Source: Roseovarius sp. ZX-A-9
GTDB lineage: Bacteria; Pseudomonadota; Alphaproteobacteria; Rhodobacterales; Rhodobacteraceae
Assembly (NCBI RefSeq): GCF_028369135.1
Contig: NZ_JAPWHW010000003.1
Span: forward strand, 186,001 to 250,000
DNA: 64,000 bases
Reading direction: 5' to 3'
This document shows, piece after piece, positions 57,752-64,000 of this stretch (position 1 is its first letter; the number at the start of each line of letters is the position of its first letter). Below the pieces are notes generated by a model. That model saw only the letters and a list, made by a program, of their open reading frames with translations. It had not been told where the DNA came from and did not search any database. A program made the position numbers and the translations under genes.

Positions 57752-58780
57752 TTAGGCCTCGAACAGGTCGTTCTGCCCCACAGGGCGTGGCGCCGTCAGC
57801 CCCAGATGCGCCCAAGCCCGTTGCGCCAGCATCCGGCCGCGCGGCGTGCGCTGGATCAGCCCCTGCTGCAACAGGTATGGCTCGATCACCTCTTCCAGCG
57901 CATCACGCGATTCGCTCAACGCTGCACTCATCGTCTCGATCCCCACCGGCCCGCCTTGATAGGCCTCGGCGATCAGCCGCAGATAACGCCGGTCGGCACC
58001 GTCCAAGCCCAGTTCGTCCACTCCCAGCCGGGTCAGCGCCGCATCCGCCAGCGCGCGGCTGATGGTGCCGTCCCCATCGACCAGCGCGAAATCCACCACC
58101 CGGCGCAACAACCGTCCGGCGATCCGCGGCGTGCCGCGAGCGCGCCGCGCGATCTCCATCGCACCGTCAGAGGCGCATGGCACCTCCAGCAGCGCGGCAT
58201 TGCGCACCACGATCTCGTGCAGTTCGTGAATCTCGTAGAACTGCAACCGCGTCGGAATGCCAAACCGGTCCCGCAGCGGAGTTGTCAGCAAGCCCAGCCG
58301 CGTCGTCGCACCGACCAGCGTGAAAGGCTGCAACTCGATCCGCACTGTGCGAGCTGCGGGCCCCTCGCCGATCACCAGATCCAGCTCGAAATCCTCGAGC
58401 GCCGGATAGAGCACCTCTTCAACCGCCGGATTGAGCCGGTGAATCTCATCGATGAAGAGCACATCGCGCGGTTCCAGATTGGTCAGGATCGCGGCCAGAT
58501 CGCCCGCCTTGGCCAGAACCGGCCCCGACGTCATGCGAAACCCGACGCCCAGTTCGCGCGCCATGATCTGTGCCAGCGTCGTCTTGCCGAGGCCGGGAGG
58601 GCCGTGAAACAGCGTGTGGTCCATCGCCTCGCCGCGTTGCCGGGCGGACTGGATAAAGACCCGCAGATTGGCGCGCGCCTCGGCCTGTCCGATGAATTCG
58701 CTCAGCTGTTGCGGCCGCAGGCTGCGGTCGCGGTCTCCATCCAGCGGCTCGGGCCGCAATGTCGGATCTGGTTCGCTCAT
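57752..58780 (-). CDS. ruvB: Holliday-junction branch-migration ATPase RuvB
   Basis: AAA+ motor that drives branch migration with RuvA; 342 aa. Seen: [19 protein letters not shown], Walker [12 protein letters not shown], Walker [31 protein letters not shown] (sensor region), and the C-terminal winged-helix part with [22 protein letters not shown]. The ATG at 58780 overlaps the stop of a 19-codon ORF that also contains its GGAGAG site. Confidence 0.97.
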   Translation of the reverse strand: MSEPDPTLRPEPLDGDRDRSLRPQQLSEFIGQAEARANLRVFIQSARQRGEAMDHTLFHGPPGLGKTTLAQIMARELGVGFRMTSGPVLAKAGDLAAILTNLEPRDVLFIDEIHRLNPAVEEVLYPALEDFELDLVIGEGPAARTVRIELQPFTLVGATTRLGLLTTPLRDRFGIPTRLQFYEIHELHEIVVRNAALLEVPCASDGAMEIARRARGTPRIAGRLLRRVVDFALVDGDGTISRALADAALTRLGVDELGLDGADRRYLRLIAEAYQGGPVGIETMSAALSESRDALEEVIEPYLLQQGLIQRTPRGRMLAQRAWAHLGLTAPRPVGQNDLFEA

Positions 58781-58836
58781 GACGCCTCTCCGTCGAGAAG
58801 ACGCACGCCGGGGTGGATGGGCAGCGCCGCACTCAT
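58777..58836 (-). CDS. Possible 19-residue coupling peptide between ruvA and ruvB
   Basis: The ATG at 58836 overlaps the ruvA stop (ATGA) and its own TGA overlaps the ruvB ATG (ATGA). It encodes [19 protein letters not shown]. The exact double overlap suggests ribosomes could be handed from ruvA to ruvB through this ORF. Too short to judge by composition; it may be coincidence. Confidence 0.4.
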   Translation of the reverse strand: MSAALPIHPGVRLLDGEAS

Positions 58837-59507
58837 GCCTTCGGCGCCAACAGCTTCAGCGCCGCACGAATGAGCGCCGTCGTTTCGGCCTCCGGCGCGT
58901 CGCCTGCGGCCTGTGCCACCGCACCGGCCGCTTCTCCCGGGGCGTAGCCAAGATTGGTCAGCGCCGACAGCGCCTCGGCCTGCGGGCCGGGGCCTGCTGG
59001 TGGCGGCGCGACCCGTACAGCCGGGATAGATTCGATCACATCGTCCGTATCGGGCGGTATGGCCACGCCTGCGCCCGGCGCGGTGCCGGTGCCCATCGCC
59101 ATGACCTCGGGGGCCTTGTCCTTCAATTCGTTCACCACGCGCTGCGCAGTCTTGGGGCCGATCCCCTTTGCAGCCTTGATACTGTTCCAGTCGCCAAGCG
59201 CGATCGCCCGGCCCACGCCATCCGGCCCGAGCGTGCCGAGGATTGCCAGTGACGCCTTGGCACCCACCCCCTGCACGCTCATCAAGAGCCGGTGCCATTC
59301 CTTTTCGATCAGTGTGGGAAAGCCGAAAAGCTGCAACAGGTCGTCGCGCACCAGCAATTCCGTATAGAGCGCGGCATGCTCGCCGACACCGGGCAGCGCC
59401 CGCAACGTCCGGTCGGTGCAGTAGACTAGGTACCCCACACCGCGCACATCCAGCAGCACATGATCTGTGGCGCGGTAGTCGATCCGGCCCGCCAGACGAC
59501 CAATCAT
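58833..59507 (-). CDS. ruvA: Holliday-junction DNA-binding protein RuvA
   Basis: Tetrameric junction-binding partner of RuvB; 224 aa. Seen: N-terminal OB-fold ([30 protein letters not shown]), helix-hairpin-helix regions with [17 protein letters not shown] and [19 protein letters not shown], and the C-terminal RuvB-binding domain [19 protein letters not shown]. The linker (about 145-170) is Pro/Ala-rich and longer than in E. coli (203 aa). The ATG overlaps the ruvC stop. Confidence 0.96.
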   Translation of the reverse strand: MIGRLAGRIDYRATDHVLLDVRGVGYLVYCTDRTLRALPGVGEHAALYTELLVRDDLLQLFGFPTLIEKEWHRLLMSVQGVGAKASLAILGTLGPDGVGRAIALGDWNSIKAAKGIGPKTAQRVVNELKDKAPEVMAMGTGTAPGAGVAIPPDTDDVIESIPAVRVAPPPAGPGPQAEALSALTNLGYAPGEAAGAVAQAAGDAPEAETTALIRAALKLLAPKA

Positions 59508-60016
59508 GCGCTTGCCTCCAGTCGGACAGCGCGGGCGGCGACAACCTGCGCCGATGACCAGTGATGTGCATGGCAGATTGCGATGGCCAGCGCGTCGGCG
59601 GCATCGGCGCTATCGAGCATCGCACCGGGCAACTGCATCTTTACCATATGTGCGATCTGCCCCTTGTCGGCATGGCCGACACCGACGACGGTCTTCTTGA
59701 CCGTGTTGGGGGCGTATTCACCAATGCTCAGCCCCGCCTGCGCGGGCACCAGCACGGCAATCCCGCGCGCCTGCCCGAGCTTGAGCGTGGCGGCCCCGTC
59801 CTTGTTGACGAATGTCTGCTCTACGGCGGCGGTGTCCGGGGCAAATCGCGCCAGTACCGCACTCAACTGTGTGTGCAGCGACAACAGACGCTCGGGTAAT
59901 GTCGTTCCGATGGAGCGACAGGTGCCGTTGGCCACATGACTCAGACGGCTGCCGTCCATGTCAATCACGCCCCATCCCAGGTTCCGAAGACCCGGATCAA
60001 TGCCCAAAACCCGCAT
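59504..60016 (-). CDS. ruvC: Holliday-junction resolvase RuvC
   Basis: Endonuclease that cuts the junction; 170 aa. Acidic catalytic residues are visible as D in [18 protein letters not shown] (D7), E in [21 protein letters not shown], and the D's in [18 protein letters not shown]. The ATG at 60016 gives the conserved N-terminus MRVLGIDPG; the 48-residue upstream extension of the frame is not family-like. It leads the ruvC-ruvA-ruvB unit. Confidence 0.97.
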   Translation of the reverse strand: MRVLGIDPGLRNLGWGVIDMDGSRLSHVANGTCRSIGTTLPERLLSLHTQLSAVLARFAPDTAAVEQTFVNKDGAATLKLGQARGIAVLVPAQAGLSIGEYAPNTVKKTVVGVGHADKGQIAHMVKMQLPGAMLDSADAADALAIAICHAHHWSSAQVVAARAVRLEASA

Positions 60017-60354
60017 GTTGGCTGCCCTGCTCTTTGCTCTTTTTCCAAGGCGTAGCACGAAACAGGAACACGAGCCAAGAGGATTACGCGCAGCCCGGCC
60101 GACGACAGAGCTCGAAGCAGAGGTCCGCTGCGACGCAGCATGTGACTTACTTGCAACCACCCCAAATGGCGACTGAAAAACATTAATCCTTTATAAATAT
60201 ATATTTAGAGGAAGCGTCGACCTATGCATCCATCGCATAGTGACTATGCAATAGGCGCTATTGCCCCTGTATCGTTTGCCTCCTATCTGCACTGCAGCAT
60301 TTTCAAGCACTGACGCTGAAAAAACAGACACCGTAAGAAAGAAGGAAGCTACCA
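60017..60354. other. Divergent non-coding region between ruvC and the DUF1127 gene
   Basis: The central part around 60180-60215 is unusually AT-rich (TTTATAAATATATATTTAGAGG). It is followed by the palindrome cluster at 60222-60264 described separately. The ruvC promoter should lie at the low-coordinate side; no gene is visible. Confidence 0.6.
60222..60264 (+). promoter_or_regulatory. Cluster of overlapping palindromes upstream of the DUF1127 gene
   Basis: CTATGC (60222-60227) pairs with GCATAG (60235-60240). That GCATAG with TGA and CTATGC (60244-60249) forms a perfect 15-base dyad. Immediately overlapping is GCAATAG-gcg-CTATTGC (60248-60264), a second perfect dyad with the same 3-base spacer. 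The spacing suits operators bound by a dimeric regulator. It is about 90 bases before the DUF1127 ATG, next to an AT-rich tract. Confidence 0.6.
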
Positions 60355-60552
60355 ATGTCCGCAATCGCAAACACCCGCTCCACCCACGCCGCAGCTCCGG
60401 TTGCCGGCACGATCACCCGCCTCATCGCCGCTTTCACCGCTTGGAATGACGCCCGCGCCACGCGCAAGGCTCTTTCGGCGCTGTCGGATCGCGAACTCGA
60501 GGATATCGGCCTTTCGCGCAGCGACATCGACTCGATCTCTGCTCGCGGCTGA
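60355..60552 (+). CDS. DUF1127 (YjiS-like) small protein, 65 aa
   Basis: The C-terminal half, FTAWNDARATRKALSALSDRELEDIGLSRSDID, is the DUF1127 signature (W-x-x-x-R-x-x-R-x-L-x-x-L-x-D-x-x-L-x-D-I-G-L-x-R). In other alphaproteobacteria such Arg-rich small proteins are linked to phosphate/carbon metabolism and RNA turnover. The ATG at 60355 follows GAAGGA. The strong palindrome cluster upstream indicates tight regulation. Confidence 0.9.
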   Translation: MSAIANTRSTHAAAPVAGTITRLIAAFTAWNDARATRKALSALSDRELEDIGLSRSDIDSISARG

Positions 60553-60877
60553 CGCGCTCGTTTCGGGGCGCTGTGCAAACCCTGCGCATCGCCCTGAAAC
60601 AGGCTGGAACACAGACATGAACCGCAGCCATGTTCCGGCATGGTTTCAGGCGGGATAGCTATAAATCAAATCACCCCTGCACCGAGACTTGGTGCAGGGG
60701 TGACTTGCATTACAAGCCCTCTCCAACGTTCTGAATTTTCCCTACTTCAGGAAAACCGCAAAGACGCAAAAAGGGCAGCACACTCATACCGTACTAAACC
60801 GAGTGAGTCTTGGAGAGACATTTGGCGGGGCCTGGATCAAATCTGCGACGCCCGGACTGCGGGCACCAAGCAGTTGT
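60553..60877. other. Gene-free stretch after the DUF1127 gene
   Basis: No credible gene is present. It contains the strong hairpin at 60671-60703 (listed separately). The rest, between the hairpin and the convergent gene ending at 60878, shows nothing recognisable. Confidence 0.5.
60671..60703. terminator. Strong hairpin, possible bidirectional terminator
   Basis: TCACCCCTGCACC and GGTGCAGGGGTGA form a perfect 13-bp stem with a 7-base loop. There is no long T-run on either side (the minus-strand side continues TTTGATTT). It lies between the DUF1127 gene and a convergent gene, where a shared transcription stop would be expected. Confidence 0.55.
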
Positions 60878-61222
60878 CTACCAGAACAGCGGCGTGGCTT
60901 TTTCGGCGATCGCCTCTGTGATCGGATCGGCGTACATCACAACGGCACCGACCTTTTCCAAGACCGTACCCTGTTCCAGCACTTCAATCCGTGCGTCATA
61001 GGCGTCAGCGCCGATCTGGGCCATGATCAGCCCCTTGAACAGCAGTACACCCATGATCATCAGCACAAAGCCGCGCAGCGGGAAGGACATCTTGCGCCGC
61101 TTGGGGCGGAACACGATCAGCCCATCAGGGCCGACCTTGCTGTCATATCCACGCGCCAAGCGAACATGCTTGCGCTCTACTTTTTTAAGGCGGGCTGAGA
61201 ACCCATTTTGCGAGTAAGTCAT
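60878..61222 (-). CDS. Small membrane protein, 114 aa
   Basis: Unrecognised family. A basic N-terminal part (ARLKKVERKHVRLARGYDSKVGPDGLIVFRPKRRK) precedes one transmembrane helix at about residues 48-70 (LRGFVLMIMGVLLFKGLIMAQIG). The remainder has an Asp/Glu-rich helical segment (DAYDARIEVLEQGTVLEKVGA) ending in TPLFW. The DSKVGPDGLIVFRPKRR loop looks conserved in style, and codon use is core-like. Convergent with the DUF1127 gene; downstream of prmA on the same strand. Confidence 0.75.
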   Translation of the reverse strand: MTYSQNGFSARLKKVERKHVRLARGYDSKVGPDGLIVFRPKRRKMSFPLRGFVLMIMGVLLFKGLIMAQIGADAYDARIEVLEQGTVLEKVGAVVMYADPITEAIAEKATPLFW

Positions 61223-61317
61223 AGCAGCTTCCAGTTTTCCGGCCCCCGCCAGATCACATGTTTAAACTACGTTTGAAATGTGGCAATTTTGGGGCAAGCG
61301 CCTTGATTTCGCTACTT

Positions 61318-62202
61318 TTAGACAGACTTTCTGCATATTTTACAAAGCGTTGTCGTCGTCCACTCACCAATCTCTTCTCGACGCACAACATTGTTTCCAC
61401 AACGTGTATAAACGTCGATCACCTCATCTGCCTGTTCGTTCAGGACGCCGGACAGAATCACAAGTCCACCATCATTGAGTCGCGCCGTCACCTCCGGAGC
61501 CAATGCGATCAGCGGCCCCATCAGGATGTTCGCGCATATCAGATCAAATGGTGCAGCGGCTTCCAGCACCGGGTGATCAAGGCCGGTGGCCTCCAGGCAC
61601 TCCACCCGGTCCTGCAACCCGTTGGCCCGTACATTGGCCAGCGCCACCTCGACCGCGACCTCGTCGATATCGCTGGCAAGGACACGACCAGGCCAGAGCC
61701 GTGCAGCGGCCATCGCCAGCACTGCCGTACCGCAGCCGATATCGGCCACCGCGTCCGGAACAAACCCATCGACCGCCAACGCATCGATCGCGCGCAGACA
61801 GCCAAGCGTCGTGCCGTGATGCCCGGTGCCGAACGCCATCGCCGCCTCGATCAGCAGCGGCTCGCAGTCCTCGGGCACCTTGTCTGCGTCATGACTGCCA
61901 TAGACAAAGAAGCGCCCGGCCTCGACCGGCGACAACTCGCGGCGCACCTTGGCAACCCAGTCAGTGTCGGGCAATTCCGACACGACAAAGGGCCGCGCGC
62001 CATGCATCTTCGCCAAAAGCGCGAGCCCTGCCTGATCCGGCATATCCTCGAAATAGCCGCCGACTTCCCACAGGCCGCTGCCATCCTCGATTTCTGTTGT
62101 CCCGACACCGGTAGGTTCTGGGCTGAGCCGTTCAAGATCGTCGGCCAAGGCTTCGGCTGCGGCCATGCCGCTAAGGGTCGTGAGGGCGGTATAAGTTGGC
62201 AT
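61318..62202 (-). CDS. prmA: Ribosomal protein L11 methyltransferase
   Basis: SAM-dependent enzyme that trimethylates L11; 294 aa. Seen: a variable N-terminal substrate-recognition domain, MAFGTGHHGTTLGCLRAI (the conserved F-G-T-G-x-H-x-T-T block), SAM motif AVADIGCGTAVLAMAAARL, ASDIDEVAVEVALANVRANG, and the catalytic FDLICANILMGPLIALAPEV corresponding to the N-I-L-A motif. It ends about 95 bases before the small membrane protein gene. Confidence 0.94.
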   Translation of the reverse strand: MPTYTALTTLSGMAAAEALADDLERLSPEPTGVGTTEIEDGSGLWEVGGYFEDMPDQAGLALLAKMHGARPFVVSELPDTDWVAKVRRELSPVEAGRFFVYGSHDADKVPEDCEPLLIEAAMAFGTGHHGTTLGCLRAIDALAVDGFVPDAVADIGCGTAVLAMAAARLWPGRVLASDIDEVAVEVALANVRANGLQDRVECLEATGLDHPVLEAAAPFDLICANILMGPLIALAPEVTARLNDGGLVILSGVLNEQADEVIDVYTRCGNNVVRREEIGEWTTTTLCKICRKSV

Positions 62203-62223
62203 GTATCGGGTCCTCTCGGGGGC

Positions 62224-63456
62224 TTATTCTGCCGGGGCGGCGGTAAAGCGTGACAGGGTGGTTTCGTTGCCCGGCTCCGGGTGGCGCGGGATCAACAGCG
62301 CCAATAGCAGCGAGAGGCCCGCCATACCAGCCGCCAAAAAGAACACCGCCGCCGGAGACGCCAGCCACAGATACCCCAGCAGCACCGGCAGGAACACCGC
62401 AGCGATATGGTTGATGGTAAAGGCCACGGCAGCTGTCGGCGCGATGTCACCGGGGGCGGCGATCTTCTGAAAGTAGGTCTTGAGCGCCAATGCCAGCGCA
62501 AAGAGCATATGATCAATCACGTAAAGCGTCGCCGCCAGCAGCACGCCCCAGCCAAAGAAGTAGATGCCGCCATAGGCCAGAAACACGACTATTAGCCCGA
62601 CATATTCGAACATCAGCGTCCGGCGTTCACCGAACCGCGCCACGGCGGCCCCCATGAACGGTGCAAAGACCATGTTGGCCACCAGATTGATGAGATAAAG
62701 TGCGGTAATCTCGTGTACGTCAAAGCCAAATTTCTCAACCATCATGAACCCGGCGAACACGACAAAAATCTGCCGTCGCGCACCGGCCATGAACTGCAGA
62801 CAGTAATAAAGCCAGTAACGCCGCCGCAAGATCATCTTCTTGAGCTGCGGATTGGGTGCCTCGAACTGCGGATAGGCAATCATGGCAAACACCGCGATGG
62901 CAGCGGTGGTGCCGCCCGACAGCATGTAGACGATAGTGTAGGTCAGCCCCAACGGCTCCCACAGCAACACAATCAGCCCGTAAGAGATCAGCGTCGCGCC
63001 GGATCCGGCGGCTACCAGCCAGCCCAGCACGCGTGGAGCGCGCGCCTTGTCCAGCCATTGCAGCTGTAACGACTGGTTGACCGTCTCGTAGTAATGAAAC
63101 CCGATCGAGCTGAGCATCGTGATGGTCAGAATCCCGCCCATCGTGGGATAATGCGCAGTCACCGCCGTCGCCACGCCCAACAGGACCAGTGACACAAGCG
63201 CCAGCACCTGTTCGCGGACGAATATGATGATCGCGATCACCCCGATGGCCAGAAACCCGGGGATTTCGCGTACCGTGTGCAGCCAGCCGATGTCAGAACC
63301 ATCGAACTGCGCCACCTCGATTACGAAGTTGTTGAGCAACGCCGACCACGTGGCAAAGGCGATGGGCATCGCCGCTGCCATGAGAAAGAGCAAGGTAATC
63401 GGCCGCCGCCAAAACGGCAGATGCCGGGCCTCGGCCAGAGGAACATATTGTGTCAT
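62224..63456 (-). CDS. Major facilitator superfamily transporter
   Basis: 410-aa polytopic membrane protein with about twelve helices in two halves. The N-terminal half begins PFWRRPITLLFLMAAAMPIAFATWSALLNNFVIEV. A cytoplasmic loop with PQFEAPNPQLKKMILRRRYW separates the halves, and the second has VVFAGFMMVEKFGFDVHEITALYLINL and a VARFGERRT loop between helices, as is typical of MFS carriers. Substrate unknown. The stop is 21 bases before prmA, so the two are probably cotranscribed. Confidence 0.88.
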   Translation of the reverse strand: MTQYVPLAEARHLPFWRRPITLLFLMAAAMPIAFATWSALLNNFVIEVAQFDGSDIGWLHTVREIPGFLAIGVIAIIIFVREQVLALVSLVLLGVATAVTAHYPTMGGILTITMLSSIGFHYYETVNQSLQLQWLDKARAPRVLGWLVAAGSGATLISYGLIVLLWEPLGLTYTIVYMLSGGTTAAIAVFAMIAYPQFEAPNPQLKKMILRRRYWLYYCLQFMAGARRQIFVVFAGFMMVEKFGFDVHEITALYLINLVANMVFAPFMGAAVARFGERRTLMFEYVGLIVVFLAYGGIYFFGWGVLLAATLYVIDHMLFALALALKTYFQKIAAPGDIAPTAAVAFTINHIAAVFLPVLLGYLWLASPAAVFFLAAGMAGLSLLLALLIPRHPEPGNETTLSRFTAAPAE

Positions 63457-63647
63457 TGATCCGCTCTACGCCTGAAACCCTTCATTGGGAAGACTGACGC
63501 GCATTCTGTCCCGCTCTGGCGAGCCGGACACTTGCCAAACGACCGCATGTTGCTGGTAGAGTGTCGCGGAATGCCGCCACGCGGGGACGGTCCCTCGCGC
63601 CGCCAGTAGTCAACTCGGGGATTGCCGACAGATAAAGGTTTTGACCA

Positions 63648-64000
63648 ATGACAGATTTTTCCTTCGCCACTTCCTTGTCGCTGATGCGCCGCACGGCCCC
63701 TTTCGTCATCTTCCGCATGGCCGTCTATTTCGGCATCGCCGTCGCCTATGTTCTGGCCACCGGGACCGGGGCTGGCATCGGCTGGGGCGTGGGTGCCTTT
63801 GGCGATGCGGATTTCCGGGCCTCCACGACATTCTGGGGTGGCGGCATCGGCTTTGCCTCGGTGGCGGCCGTGCTCTATTTCCTGCGCGAATACATCCTCT
63901 ACATGGTCAAGGCCGGCCATATCGCCGTGATGGTCGAACTGCTGGATAACCAGACCCTGCCCGAAGGGCGCGGCCAGATCGCCCATGCGCAGAACGTGGT
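63648..64000 (+). CDS. Membrane protein, 3' end outside window
   Basis: The open frame from the ATG at 63648 runs to the window edge without a stop (117 codons plus two bases). It begins MTDFSFATSLSLMRRTAPFV and has two hydrophobic stretches, about 22-58 (FRMAVYFGIAVAYVLATGTGAGIGWGVGAF) and 66-85 (FWGGGIGFASVAAVLYFL), followed by YMVKAGHIAVMVELLDNQTLPEGRGQ. I do not recognise the family. An AAAGG site lies about 10 bases upstream. Confidence 0.75.
   Translation, partial: MTDFSFATSLSLMRRTAPFVIFRMAVYFGIAVAYVLATGTGAGIGWGVGAFGDADFRASTTFWGGGIGFASVAAVLYFLREYILYMVKAGHIAVMVELLDNQTLPEGRGQIAHAQNV

Overview
This 64 kb window looks like the chromosome of an alphaproteobacterium of the Rhodobacteraceae (Roseobacter group). 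The reasons are the high GC content, the suc/lpd layout, MipZ, the extended tol-pal locus running into tilS and ftsH, a VPLPA-CTERM protein, and many ATGA/GTGA gene overlaps. This placement comes from gene content and order, not from a database match. Most of the window is housekeeping core. I see no rRNA, tRNA, CRISPR array, integrase or intact insertion sequence.

Layout. 1-10.9 kb: TCA genes sucC (partial), sucD, sucA, sucB and lpd on the plus strand, with four envelope genes and a MAPEG gene between them. 11.1-13.4 kb (minus): ftsE-ftsX-plsC, joined by GTGA overlaps. 13.6-20.8 kb (plus): a zinc-ribbon membrane protein, a DMT exporter, pheS, an AT-rich HIRAN gene, a decayed copy of the pheT 5' end, pheT, a GNAT gene and a YtoQ-family gene. 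20.8-22.5 kb: a gene-poor patch with a VPLPA-CTERM surface protein. 22.5-28.0 kb (minus): a four-gene catabolic operon with hydantoinase/oxoprolinase A and B subunits, a PLP aminotransferase and a two-cysteine racemase. 28.4-31.7 kb: mscL, an mscS-type channel, an atypical metallo-hydrolase and an AlkB-like dioxygenase. 31.9-35.9 kb: dnaK-dnaJ and mipZ. 36-44 kb: a DMT exporter, small membrane proteins, an HpcH/HpaI aldolase overlapping glucokinase, parE with a foreign-looking gene at its 3' end, pdeM, a membrane LytTR regulator and a hotdog thioesterase. 44-46.7 kb (minus): fhs and folD. 47-56.8 kb (minus): ybgC-tolQ-tolR-tolA-tolB-pal-cpoB-tilS-ftsH-tam. 57-60 kb (minus): a conserved-looking unknown, then ruvC-ruvA-ruvB. 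60.2-64 kb: a DUF1127 gene behind a striking palindrome array, a small membrane protein, prmA, an MFS transporter and a membrane protein cut off by the window end.

How the genes work together. SucA, SucB and Lpd form the 2-oxoglutarate dehydrogenase complex, and its succinyl-CoA feeds SucCD. FtsEX and MipZ serve division, as does Tol-Pal with CpoB, which constricts the envelope. RuvABC resolves Holliday junctions. Fhs and FolD form the one-carbon folate route. DnaKJ and FtsH handle protein quality control.

The most unusual spot is 16.7-17.5 kb. There the two phenylalanyl-tRNA synthetase subunit genes are split by a compositionally foreign HIRAN gene, a pheT 5' remnant with an in-frame stop, and strong RNA-like hairpins. 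Other notable signals are the palindrome cluster before the DUF1127 gene, an 11-bp-period tandem repeat before lpd, a 19-codon ORF linking ruvA to ruvB, and the split of sucC from sucD by envelope genes. No complete new defence or mobile system is evident.
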